A DNA stretch of 64,000 bases, taken from contig CAJNDS010001891.1 of NCBI GenBank assembly GCA_905221605.1, positions 607,139 through 671,138 of the forward strand. Reading direction: 5' to 3'. The stretch comes from Symbiodinium natans (Eukaryota > Sar > Dinophyceae > Suessiales > Symbiodiniaceae). Each line of letters opens with the position of its first letter. Position 1 is the first letter of the stretch. Shown in pieces: positions 23,831-34,458 of the stretch. The notes under the pieces were generated by a model that made no database searches, was not told where the DNA came from, and saw only the letters and a list, made by a program, of their open reading frames with translations. The position numbers and the translations under genes were made by a program.

Positions 23831-26800
23831 TCAGTCCTCGTCATCTGTTGGCAAGTCCACGCTGGCGGCGTCGCCCTTCGACAGATCCGCTTGGGAGCAC
23901 CCAGGGTCTTTCCGGAAGTCAGCTTGGGGGTTTAGGGTTTAGGGTTTGGGGTTTAGGGTTTAGGGTTTAGGGATTAGGGCTTGGAGTTTAACAATACTTT
24001 GAAGAACTACTCGGACCGACCCATGACACAACACACAAAAACAGAAAGGCAACAGGAACGTGCGCAGTTTGACTTCTTGGCTTTTCTTGGCTGTTGCCCC
24101 AGCATATCCCATGCCGACACGCCCGATCTGTACACCTCACGGCGGAGATGAAGAGGGCCCGCTCCATGAACGACCACGAAAGCAAGGCTCATCTTCACAC
24201 AAAGCAAGAAGCCCGAGCCTGAACATACAAGCCCTCAGCTTTCTTCCCAAAACCTAGCGCTTCAGATGCCCGTGGCTCAGAACTGGTCCTTCACTGCCTT
24301 CACGGGCATGGCTTTCACGACCGTCTTTGCCGGCTGCGCCTTGACTGTCACTTCCTTGCCGAACATCATCTTCTTTCCTGCCTTCGTGGCCGGCTTCGTG
24401 CGGGTCTTGATCATGACGAGTCCGGGAAGGACAAACTTGCCTGTCTTCTTCACCTCCGTGGCACCGATGTCAGCCAAGGAGGTCAGCACCTGTGTCACGT
24501 CGCCCTTCTTCAAGCCGGTGCTCTCGGCCACCTGAGCGGCAATGCCACTCTTCGGCATGGCGCGGACTGCCTTCATCTTCATCACCTTCATGCTCTTTGC
24601 AGCTCCCGTGGCCTTCATTGCCTTCATGGGGGCCATGGCTTCAAAGCTTGTCAGGGAGATCAGAACACAACAGGCGAATCTGAGCCTCTTCTGGCACAAC
24701 CGAAAAACCTTGAGGAACTACTCGGTCCACGGCGCGTTCACGGCCGTGGCTTCTCAGAGACATGCTCAGATCGAAGGGAAGTGCACGGCGTATTGGTTTG
24801 TACAATGTATTCGTCACTTGGGTGTAATGTAAAAAAAGGCGCAAAAAAAGAGTTAAAAATCACGCGAGAAAACTACTTGGAAATTCGCACAACAAGATTC
24901 ATACTTATGTGGTTGATGACTCATGTGTGAGTGTGAAAAGATCAAGAACCTTAAAGTTTTCTTTCAGCAGGTCGCTAAACGCAGAATCACAAAACGCTGT
25001 AAATAACAGTGTTTTGGGCATGGTCGCCAAAAGCATGGACGCTTGTGACAGCGTGTCTTGTTCTACATCCTTGCGCAGGATGTTGTACAGCGTGATGAAA
25101 ACGCTGTAAATGCAAGTGTTTTGGGCATGGTCACCAAAGGCATGGACGCTTGCGGTGATGTGTCTTGTTCCACATCCTTGCGCACATCCTTGCGCAGTAT
25201 GTTGTACAAAGAGATGAAAATGCGGTAAATGCCAGGGTTTTGGGCATAGGCGCAATATGAATGACGTTCTGAATCCCCCCCGCCCCCCCCCATTCCCCCC
25301 CTTAAACCACAGATACACACAGATACACTCCAAAAAGTGGACTTTAACCCACGGCCGAGTACGCGCCGTGGTCCAACTACTCGGACCGACCCCTGAAACA
25401 ACACACAAAAACCAAAAAAGGCAACAGGAACGTGCGCAGGTTGACTTCTTGGCTGTTCTTGGCTGTTGCCTCAGCATATCCCATGCCGACACGCCAGATC
25501 TGTACACCTCACGGCGGAGATGAAGACGGCCCGCTCCATGAACGACCACGAAAGCAAGGCTCATCTTCACACAAAGCAAGAAGCCCGAGCCTGAACATAC
25601 AAGCCCTCAGCTTTCTTCCCAAAACCTAGCGCTTCAGATGCCCGTGGCTCAGAACTGGTCCTTCACTGCCTTCACGGGCATGGCTTTCACGACCGTCTTT
25701 GCCGGCTGCGCCTTGACTGTCACTTCCTTGCCGAACATCATCTTCGTTCCGGCCTTCGTGGCCGGCTTCGTGCGGGTCTTGATCATGACGAGTCCGGGAA
25801 GGACAAACTTGCCTGTCTTCTTCACCTCCGTGGCACCGATGTCAGCCAAGGAAGTCAGCACCTGTGTCACGTCGCCCTTCTTCAAGCCGGTGCTCTCGGC
25901 CACCTGAGCGGCAATGCCACTCTTCGGCATGGCACGGACTGCCTTCATCTTCATCACCTTCATGCTCTTTGCAGCTCCCGTGGCCTTCATTGCCTTCATG
26001 GGGGCCATGGCTTCAAAGCTTGTCAGGGAGATCAGAACACAACAGGCGAATCTGAGCCTCTTCTGGCACAACCGAAAAAACTTTGAGGAACTACTCGGAC
26101 CGACCCATGACACAACACACAAAAACAAAAGGGCAGCAGAAATGTGCGCAGTTTGACTTCTTGGCTGTTCTTGGCTGCTGCCCCAGCATATCCCATGCCG
26201 ACACGCCAGATCTGTACACCTCACAGCGGAGATGAAGAGGGCCCGCTCCATGAACGACCACGAAAGCAAGGCTCATCTTCACACAAAGCAAGAAGCCCGA
26301 GCCTGAACATACAAGCCCTCAGCTTTCTTCCCAAAACCTAACGCTTCAGATGCCCGTGGCTCAGAACTGGTCCTTCACTGCCTTCACGGGCATGGCTTTC
26401 ACGACCGTCTTTGCCGGCTGCGCCTTGACTGTCACCTCCTTGCCGAACATCATCTTCGTTCCGGCCTTCGTGGCCGGCTTCGTGCGGGTCTTGATCATGA
26501 CGAGTCCGGGAAGGACAAACTTGCCCGTCTTCTTCACCTCCGTGGCACCGATGTCAGCCAAGGAAGTCAGCACCTGTGTCACGTCGCCCTTCTTCAAGCC
26601 GGTGCTCTCGGCCACCTGAGCGGCAATGCCACTCTTCGGCATGGCACGGACTGCCTTCATCTTCATCACCTTCATGCTCTTTGCAGCTCCCGTGGCCTTC
26701 ATTGCCTTCATGGGGGCCATGGCTTCAAAGCTTGTCAGGGAGATCAGAACACAACAGGCGAATCTGAGCCTCTTCTGGCATAAGCGAAAAAAACTTTGAG

Positions 26801-29800
26801 GAACTACTCGGACCGACCCATGACACAACACACAAAAACAGAAAGGCAACAGAAATGTGCGCAGCTTGACTTCTTGGCTGTTCTTGGCTGCTGCCTCAGC
26901 ATATCCCATGCCGACACGCCAGATCTGTACACCTCACAGCGGAGATGAAGAGGGCCCGCTCCATGAACGACCACGAAAGCAAGGCTCATCTTCACACAAA
27001 GCAAGAAGCCCGAGCCTGAACATACAAGCCCTCAGCTTTCTTCCCAAAACCTAACGCTTCAGATGCCCGTGGCTCAGAACTGGTCCTTCACTGCCTTCAC
27101 GGGCATGGCTTTCACGACCGTCTTTGCCGGCTGCGCCTTGACTGTCACCTCCTTGCCGAACATCATCTTCGTTCCGGCCTTCGTGGCCGGCTTCGTGCGG
27201 GTCTTGATCATGACGAGTCCGGGAAGGACAAACTTGCCTGTCTTCTTCACCTCCGTGGCACCGATGTCAGCCAAGGAAGTCAGCACCTGTGTCACGTCGC
27301 CCTTCTTCAAGCCGGTGCTCTCGGCCACCTGAGCGGCAATGCCACTCTTCGGCATGGCACGGACTGCCTTCATCTTCATCACCTTCATGCTCTTTGCAGC
27401 TCCCGTGGCCTTCATTGCCTTCATGGGGGCCATGGCTTCAAAGCTTGTCAGGGAGATCAGAACACAACAGGCGAATCTGAGCCTCTTCTGGCGAAGGTCA
27501 CCTTAAGGGTACATTCAGCTCTCCACGGCTTCGGGTGCCCTACAGACTTGACCCATCTCAGGGATCCTCGCGGGACCCCTCATCGACCGCTCAAAACATA
27601 GCACCATAGAATCCCTGAAGAATAGCCCTAAACCCTAAACCCTAAACCCCCCCCCTTTGCGGCTCGACATGCGCAGCTCCTCGTCCGTGGGCGATGCTGG
27701 CATGGGAAGTGCGAATTCAGGCCTCGGATCTGCAACTTAGGAGTTTAGGGTTTAGGGTTTAGGGCTTTAGGGTTTCGGGTTTAGGGTTTAGGGTTTAGGG
27801 TTTAGGGCTTAGGGTTTAGGGTTGAGGGCTTGGGGTTTAGGGCTTAGGGTTTCGGGCTCTGAGGGCTTAGGGCTTTGAGCCCTAAAGCGTAACATCCCTG
27901 ACGCCCAAATTCATCCCAAACTCGCAAAACCCGACTGAACTCCCTTTAACAAGCGACAGGCGGGGCCCTTACAGGGCTGTTTTTGGCGCAACCTACGTAC
28001 GTAGAAGGTGTGTGTGTATACATATATATGTGTATATGTGTGTGTGTATATATATATATATGTAAATATGGGTCGCTATCCTCAGGTCCCCTAAGCACTA
28101 CACCCTAGACCCCATACAACCCCAGCTCCCCAGCGAGCCCAATACACCTTGATGCAGGAACATACCTTAGACCATAAGCAGACAAATGATGAAAAACGTT
28201 TAAAAAAACTCTTTTTGGGATTATTGAATTCAATTTGGGGGTTAGGGTTTAGTTTAGGGTTTGGCTACTGGGCCCTAAGCCCACAAACCGTAAACCCTAA
28301 ACCCTAAACCCCAAACCCCAAACCCTAAACCCCAAACCCCAAACCCCAAACCCCAAACCCTAAACCCTAAACCGCTAACCAACAATAAGAAAACCAGCCG
28401 AGCGACGGCTCCAAGGGCTCCAGGTCAGGGCCCCCAGCCACTTCGCCCCTGGTGGGGGGAGGGGGGTTTAGGGTTTAGGGTTTAGGGTTTAGGGTTTAGG
28501 GTTTGGGGTTTAGGGTTGGGGTTTAGGGTTTAGGGTTTAGGGTTTGGGGTTTAGGGTTTGGGGTTTAGGGTTTAGGGTTTAGGGTTTAGGTTTTAGGGTT
28601 TAGGGTTTAGGGTTTTAGGGTTTCACGGTTTAGGGTTTAGAGTTTAAGGTTTAGGGTTTTTAGGGTTTAGGGTTTAGGGTTTAGGGTTCAGGGGTGTGGG
28701 GTTTGGGGGGGTCTAGGGTTTAGGAGGTTTAGGGTTTGGGGGGGGGGGGGGGGGGAGGGTTTGGGGTTTAGGGTTGGCCCTGACCCTAACCCTCCTTGAG
28801 GGCCTCAGGCCTCAGGGTAGGGAACCAGGGCTCCCTACAATAGAATCCCGCACAATGCAATCCCGCGAAGAGTTCAGGGTTTAGGGTTTAGGGCTCGGGG
28901 CTTAGGGTTTAGGGTTTTGGGTTTCGGGTTTCGGGTTTCGGGTTTAGGGGGAGGTGCCTGGTTTCCCTAGTTCCCGTTAAAGAACTAGTAGCCTGAGACT
29001 CTAATGCTTCATCTATAGTCAAAGAATCTTCCTCCGATCATATCACGATGCGAGCAACTATTGAGATTTCAGGAGTATTCGTATGCCGAGAAACTTTAAA
29101 ATCTGCACCCCAAAGCTACGAACCCTAAACCCCGCAGTCCTAAAGCTTAAAAGGACGCTGAACCCTCAAGCTTGAAGACAACACTAAACCCACAATTTCC
29201 GACAAACAGCTCGCAAGTTGAGAACCCTACCCCAAACAAACCCTAATCCCTAAACCGAAACCCCAAACCCTAATCCCTAAACCCAGAACTCTAAACTCTA
29301 AACCCTAAACCCTGAAACCCTAAAACCCTAAACCCGAAGCCCTTAAACCCTAAACCCTAAACCTTAACACCCTAAACCCTAAAACCCTAAACCCCTAACC
29401 CCTAAAAGCCTAAACCCTAAAACCCTGAACCCCTAAACATCTAAAACGCTAAAACCCGAAACCCTAAACCCCTAAACCCTTAAACCCTAAACCCTAAACC
29501 CTAAAACCCTGAACCCTGAAACCCTAAACCCCTACAACCCTAAAACCCTAAAACCCTAAATCCTAAACCCCTAAAACCTTAAAAACCCTAAACCCTAAAC
29601 CCTAAAACCCTAAACCCTGAAACCCTAAACCCCTAAAACCCTAAACCCTTAAACCCTTAAACCCTAAACCCTAAACCCTAAACCCCTAAACCCTATAACC
29701 CTAAACCCTAAAACCCTAAACCCCTTAAACCCTAAAAACCCAAGCAGCGTCCCCCAATCGTTGGGATGCTGCGACCGAGGGCGCGGCGGCAGCACGGGGA

Positions 29801-30707
29801 CCAGGGTCGGAAGCTGGCGCAGCGGTTTAGGGTTTAGGGTTTAGGGGTTAGGGGTTAGGGGTTTAGGGTTTAGCTGTTAGGGGTTTAGGGGTCCTGACCG
29901 ATTCGATGGGCCTCTAGCTGCCCTCCTCGGGCATCCTCCGGCAGAGTGAGCAGCCTGATGGTCAGACAGCCGACGGGTTTAGGGTTTAGGGTTTAGGGTT
30001 TAGAGTTTAGGGCTTAGGGTTTAGGGGTTAGGGGTTTAGGGTTTAGGGATATAGTTTTTCGGGTTTAGGGGACCACAAGGGAGCACTATGAGTCATTGTT
30101 CTGACCTCTATATTTAGGCTTTAGGGTTGAGGGTTCTATAGGGTTTAGGGTTGAGGCTTGTACTCTTCGGGGTTTTGGGCCATTATGTGATGTGGGGAGG
30201 GGTGTGGGAATTGCAGTCCCCTTGGAGGGCCCTACTACTTCGAGTTTCATGGGCAGTTGTAAGTACCCATTAGCCTCCAAGTAGTAGCCCTGAACCCTGA
30301 ACCCTGAATCCTAAACCTCTGCCCTAAACCCCTAGCCCTAAACCCTAAAAACCCTTCGGAATCCTGAAATCCTAATGTCCTACGGTTTAGCAGAAATCTC
30401 GACCCCAACTGACTACCACATGCGACTCCAGAAACGAAAGCAGTGGCACCTTTCACAGGCCAAGCCATGACAGAAAGTTTGTCCAAGGTAGGGTTCAGGG
30501 TGCAGGGTTTAAGGTTTTCGGGTTTTGGGTTTAGGGTTTAGGGTTTGTTTTTGGGGGGGCGGGGGGGGGCGGGGGGGGGGGGTGGGCGGGGTGGGGGGGG
30601 GGGGGGGGGGGGGGTGGGGGGGGGGGGGGGGGGGGGGGGTGGGGGGTGGTGGGGGGGGGGGGGGGTGGGGGGGGGGGGGGGGGGGGTGGGGGGGGTGCGG
30701 TGGGGGT

Positions 30708-30748
<41 letters not shown>

Positions 30749-31710
30749 GGGGGGGGTGGGGGGTGGTGGGGGGGGGGGGGGGGGGGGGCGGGTTGGGTTT
30801 TTACCCGGAATCCTGCCTAAACCTCTCTCCGCTTCCACAAAACCGAGCCTGCGAAGGCCCACTCCGGAGTTTTTGTCGACTAAACACCTATCAAGCCTTA
30901 AGCCCTGAACCCGCAAGCCCATCACACCTTAAAACCCCCACACCCACCCTGAACTCCTAAACCCTAAACCCTAAACCCTGAACCCCCGCAAGCCTGCAAA
31001 CCTCCCCCCGCCAAGACCGACACCCTGACAAAAGAGCAGGGTTCAGGGTTTGGGGGTTGGGGTTAGGTTTAGGGTTTAGGGCTTAGGGCTGAGGGCTGAG
31101 GGCTGAGGGCTGAGGGCTTCGGGCTTCGGGCTTCGGGCTTAGGGCTTAGGGCTTAGGGCTTCGGGCTTAGGGGTTTCGGGTTTCGGGTTTCGGGTTTCGG
31201 GCTTCGGGCTGCTCAACCCCTGAACTCAAGACACTGCAAAAAACCGATCCCTGCCGGCCTCATCACTTCCTGGGCCGTTTTCTAGGAGAGGGCTTAGGGG
31301 CTTGTGGTTTGGGGTTTAGGGCTTGGGGTTTGGGGTTTGGGGTTTAGGGTTTAGGGTTTAGGGTTTAGGATTTGGGGTTTAGGGTTTAGGGCTTGGGGTT
31401 TAGGGTTTGGGCCAGGCTTTGGGGGGCTTTTTGTAGAGCTTCTGAGGCTTTGCGTGACGTTTGGGGTGCGATCCCGGGCTTCGCGTTGAGCGCAGACGAG
31501 ATGAGGGTGGGCTCTACGTGGGGCTTAGGGTTTAGTATTTCGGGTTTAGGGTTTAGGGTTTAGGGTTTAGGGTTTAGGGTTTAGGGTTTAGGGTTTAGGG
31601 TTTAGGGTTTAGGGGCAGCTTAAAACCCTGAACCCTGAACCACGACCGCCGACGGCACAGAGAAAGCTGGGCGGCCCCACATCGCCAACGATCTTCACCT
31701 CAGAGTTCTT
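23831..31710 (-). CDS. Unrecognised acidic, Pro-rich protein gene, last seven exons
   Basis: I do not recognise this protein. Exons on the minus strand: 31710-31657, 31511-31428, 29954-29922, 29813-29776, 28448-28399, 27729-27664, 23922-23831. They total 417 bases and join in one frame to a TGA stop (23833-23831), with AG acceptors, five GC donors and one GT donor. Pieces read KNSEVKIVGDVGPPSFLC, GIAPQTSRKASEALQK, AGGPDLEPLEPSL, ALPMPASPTDEELRMS and KGDAASVDLPTDDED at the C-terminus. The tail is rich in Asp, Glu, Pro and Ser and probably disordered. The start is upstream of 31710 and was not found. The last intron (27663-23923) holds the HCc array on the same strand. Phase agreement at six joins supports the model; individual short exons, especially 29954-29922, are less sure. 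Confidence 0.55.
24277..24636 (-). CDS. HCc: Histone-like protein HCc, array copy 1
   Basis: 119 residues, intronless. Dinoflagellate histone-like proteins are small basic HU-like chromatin proteins that bind DNA and help compact the permanently condensed chromosomes. The N-terminus is Met/Lys/Ala-rich (MAPMKAMKATGAAKSMKVMK), followed by a folded HU-like part (SGIAAQVAESTGLKKGDVTQ, GKFVLPGLVMIKTRTKPATK, MMFGKEVTVKAQPAK). The ATG at 24636 is the conserved start; the upstream extension seen in an open frame is untranslated spacer. It differs from copies 2-4 by Lys instead of Thr in KAGKKMMF. It is the most downstream copy, with the inserted element 80-90 bases upstream of its start. Confidence 0.95.
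   Translation of the reverse strand: MAPMKAMKATGAAKSMKVMKMKAVRAMPKSGIAAQVAESTGLKKGDVTQVLTSLADIGATEVKKTGKFVLPGLVMIKTRTKPATKAGKKMMFGKEVTVKAQPAKTVVKAMPVKAVKDQF
24716..25382. mobile_element. 651-bp terminal-inverted-repeat element with 8-bp target duplication
   Basis: The element is 24724-25374; AACTACTC flanks it on both sides (24716-24723, 25375-25382; GG also follows each copy, so the duplication could be 8-10 bases). Its ends are 26-base inverted repeats matching at 23 positions, beginning GGTCCACGGCGCG and, read from the other end, GGACCACGGCGCG. The other HCc units have one AACTACTCGG and no insert, and the spacing excess (659 bases) equals element plus duplication. It has no transposase. 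The inner TIR contains CCACGG...CCGTGG and can fold on itself. An 8-base duplication is seen with hAT and some other DNA transposons, but the termini do not let me name a superfamily. Confidence 0.85.
24991..25260. repeat. Tandem repeat inside the inserted element
   Basis: Units start AAAACGCTGTAAAT (24991, 25098) and AAAATGCGGTAAAT (25217), with periods of 107 and 119 bases. The longer unit has a 12-base internal duplication (ACATCCTTGCGC twice). Confidence 0.8.
25649..26008 (-). CDS. HCc: Histone-like protein HCc, array copy 2
   Basis: 119 residues, the same protein as copies 3 and 4 with KAGTKMMF. Start ATG at 26008, directly after a conserved 5' untranslated stretch; the same basic N-tail and HU-like core as copy 1. 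Spacer to copy 3 is 352 bases. Expression is probably by trans-splicing at an AG in the roughly 80-base leader upstream, which is inference; no spliced-leader sequence is seen. Confidence 0.95.
   Translation of the reverse strand: MAPMKAMKATGAAKSMKVMKMKAVRAMPKSGIAAQVAESTGLKKGDVTQVLTSLADIGATEVKKTGKFVLPGLVMIKTRTKPATKAGTKMMFGKEVTVKAQPAKTVVKAMPVKAVKDQF
26361..26720 (-). CDS. HCc: Histone-like protein HCc, array copy 3
   Basis: 119 residues, identical in protein to copies 2 and 4. The few base changes between copies are mostly synonymous or in spacers, showing recent amplification or homogenisation. Intronless, unlike every other host gene in the window. Confidence 0.95.
   Translation of the reverse strand: MAPMKAMKATGAAKSMKVMKMKAVRAMPKSGIAAQVAESTGLKKGDVTQVLTSLADIGATEVKKTGKFVLPGLVMIKTRTKPATKAGTKMMFGKEVTVKAQPAKTVVKAMPVKAVKDQF
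27074..27433 (-). CDS. HCc: Histone-like protein HCc, array copy 4 (most upstream)
   Basis: 119 residues, identical in protein to copies 2 and 3. The repeat unit ends about 60 bases upstream of its start (about 27492), after which sequence is unique, so its promoter or trans-splice context differs from the inner copies. Confidence 0.95.
   Translation of the reverse strand: MAPMKAMKATGAAKSMKVMKMKAVRAMPKSGIAAQVAESTGLKKGDVTQVLTSLADIGATEVKKTGKFVLPGLVMIKTRTKPATKAGTKMMFGKEVTVKAQPAKTVVKAMPVKAVKDQF
29230..29735. repeat. Degenerate CCCTAAA array, 500 bp
   Basis: A long run of variants (AACCCTAAAACCCTAAACCCCT and similar) with unit lengths drifting between 7 and 9. It is the acceptor-side arm of an intron of the acidic-protein gene. 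No coding signal. Confidence 0.9.
30553..30798. repeat. Poly-G tract, about 245 bp
   Basis: Almost pure G on the plus strand with scattered T and C (for example GGGGGGTGGGG). Long open frames on both strands (poly-Gly/Trp/Val, poly-Pro/His/Thr) are translation artefacts. It lies in an intron of the acidic-protein gene; the transcript carries poly-C. Strong quadruplex potential on the plus strand. Shorter G runs occur at 28737-28756, 38000-38020 and 40258-40277. Confidence 0.95.
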
Positions 31711-33883
31711 CTCAAATCTGTGTCTAGGGTTTAGGGTTTAGGGTTTAGGGTTTGGGGTTTAGGGTTTAGGGTTTAGGGTTTAGGGTTTAGGGTTTAGGGT
31801 TTAGGGTTTAGGGTTTAGGGTTTAGGGTTTAGGGTTTAGGGTTTAGGGTTTAGGGTTTAGGGTTTAGGGTGCCCTTCATGGCCTTCAGGTTCCGGGGCTT
31901 GGGGCCCCAGGTTCTGGGTTTAGGGTTTTGGGTTTTGGGTTTGGCGTTTTAGTATGTTAGGCCCTCAGGATCCATGTTAGGGGTTTAGGGTTTAGGGTTT
32001 AGGGTTTAGGGTTCGGGGTGTGGGGTCAGTAACTTGTAGATCGGAGAACAGTGAATAGAATGAGAACGCCTCGACCTCCCTCGACCCACCCTGCCACGCG
32101 CATTCAATAAGTTACTGCAACTACTACTGCTTCTTCTGCCGTTCATTCCCGAAACCGCAAACTGCGCTTAGAATAAGGCCTTCTTGTTGGGAATGAGGCT
32201 TGGTTAAGGCCATCTTTTGGGAAGATGATGGGTCCTTACTGCACGACGCCTGAGACAACGTTTCTTCTTTGCTTGTCTGTTTGATCTACACAGTGAGAAA
32301 CACACCGGCCAAGGAAGCTCAATGAAGGGAATTTGGCGTTGGTAGGTTCGCTCGTTTGGTGCTGTAATGAGTTTGCAAGATTCAGACCTGAAGATGCAAG
32401 ACATACATTTCTTGTCTCGTAACCTGGCCTGTCGATTCGCTTAATATCAAAAGCTATGTGCCCCCTCATTCTGCTGCGTTCACTGCACCCAAAACACCGG
32501 ATCATGATAACAAACTCGTGCAAGTCAATGATCCTTTGGAATTTACTGAACCTTGGGGCTCTATATAAAAAACTATAAAAAGCACCATTCGACTAAGCTA
32601 TGTGCGCTCACTTCCTGCGCTTCTTCATACTGAATTGAGCCACATGAAATGCCCAATCACAATCAAATTAAAGAATATTGTTTCTGGGAACCTTTCCTTT
32701 CAATCTTATCTATCTATCAGGAACCTCTTTCCTTTCAATCTTTTCTATCAGGAGCCAGCATAACTGCACAGATCTCTAGCTTATCCCCTTACAATCACCA
32801 AAAAATAAAACAAAACCAGAAAAATAGACCCTCAAACCCTGAACCCCAAAACCCTGGACCTTAAACCCCAAAACCCTGCAATCTAGGGTCGGAATAATTA
32901 CTAATAGCATTCCCTTAAGGTCCCTATATAAGCATACTATGATCACCCCCCCCCCTTTTCCAATTAATAATATTCAGGCCCCCACATCACAAACCTGAAC
33001 CTCGAGCCCCTAAACCCAAAACCCCAAACCCTGAACCCTAAACCTTAAACCCCAAACCCTAAACCCTAAACCCCAAACCCTAAACCCTAAACCCTAAACC
33101 CCAAACCCCAAACCCCAAACCCTAAACCCTGAACCCTTGGGGCTCTGGCGATCTCGGGCTCGGCGAAGGTGTGGCGCCGGCAGAGCAGCAGCCAGGCATT
33201 TGTGGCACTGACCAGCCTCGGCTTGAGGGTTTAGGGTTTAGGGTCTAGGGTTTGGGGTTTAGGGTTTAGGGTTCAGGGTTTGGGGTTTGGGGTTTGGGGT
33301 TTGGGATTTAGGGTTTAGGGTTTGGGGTTTGGGGTTTAGGGGTTACGGTGCCTCTACAACCGCCCAGGCGCCTCCAACGGAGTACAAACGGTATATATAC
33401 ATATACATATATATATACAAATACACATATACATATACATATATATATACACACATATATAGACACACACACACATATGTACAGCGGCGGGCGGGTTTAG
33501 GGTTTAGGGCTTGTATTGGCAGGGCTTTGGGGCAGGAGGCTCTGGCTTGCTGGGACCCCGCACCCGCCAAGCTCCAGCGAGAAGTTGACGCAAACCTGGA
33601 CGAAGGCAGAGAGTCGAAAAACCCTTAATTCAGGGAATAAGGTTTAGGGTTTAGGGCTTAGGGCTTAGGGCTTAGGGTTTAGGGTTTAGGGTTAAGGGTT
33701 AAGGGTTAAGGGTTAAGGGTTTAGGGTTTAGGGTTTAGGGTTTAGGGTTTAGGGTTTAGATACTCCTTAATTAAGGGGTGTTGGGCTCTTTGGGTCTGGC
33801 CATGAGCAGAAGCTTGGACGACAGAAGCAATGCTCTTGGCGCCTCATGCTTACACTTCTTCCCGAGAGGCCCAAGATCCTTTA

Positions 33884-34028
33884 CTTGGAGGTTCATGGGA
33901 CTTACTAACCACTGATAACTGTACTTATAACCCTACTCATAAGTGGGATAACCCCTTATAAGGCCCTTTAGGGGTATTATAAGTAGGGTTATAAGTACAG
34001 TTATAATTTTGTTTAGTACGTACCATGA
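33884..34028. mobile_element. MITE-like element, family A (long form)
   Basis: Begins CTTGGAGGTTCATGGGACTT; the interior carries two inverted copies of the CTTATAACTGTACTTATAA type motif; the right end is truncated at ACCATGAA. Confidence 0.55.
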
Positions 34029-34396
34029 AATATACCTTAAACACTATACAGGGGGTTCGAAGCGTGATTTAAGATATGTTTTACCCATGTGTCCCCTCGT
34101 GAGTGAATATACCTTAAGCCATAGGGGGGCTCGAAGTGTGATCTACGATCTCTTTCTTTATTACACCATGAGGGCCCCGAAACCTGGCCCTGGACCCTGA
34201 TCCCGAAGCCCCAAACCTATTCCTTCACTAAGGTGGGGTGAAGAGCGCTTTTTGAGAGTTCTTCATATTCGTTGGCTGCAGCCTCCCCACAACCTCCCTA
34301 ACCCCAAAGAACCCCATACCAAATGTTCCCAAGGACCCTCAGTATGACTTAAGGTACACCCCTTTAAGGGGAATTATGGGCTCTCTGGGCAAACCT

Positions 34397-34458
34397 TACC
34401 TGGAGGCTCATGGGTACTTACTTCTGACCCTACTTATAACTACCCATGAACCTCCAAG
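34397..34458. mobile_element. MITE-like element, family A (minimal, 62 bp)
   Basis: Little more than the two inverted ends: TACCTGGAGGCTCATGGGTA and TACCCATGAACCTCCAAG. It shows that the inverted ends alone persist as a unit. Confidence 0.55.

Larger units (their letters stand above)
24001..27492 (-). repeat. Head-to-tail array of four HCc gene units, about 713 bp each
   Basis: Four copies of a unit with one intronless 360-base gene and about 353 bases of spacer. The three uninterrupted periods are 712-713 bases; the period between copies 1 and 2 is 1372 because of an inserted element. The array starts and ends at neighbouring points of the unit (upstream of the gene), so it is four circularly permuted full units. 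Tandem arrays of highly expressed genes are typical of dinoflagellates. Confidence 0.95.

Noticed and set aside
24905-25579. 224-codon minus-strand ORF and 89-codon plus-strand ORFs in the HCc array
   Set aside because: The first runs through the inserted element and spacer; the others are antisense shadows of the HCc genes repeated four times.
30509-30960. Poly-Gly and poly-Pro ORFs up to 138 codons
   Set aside because: Translation of the poly-G tract; no coding features outside it.
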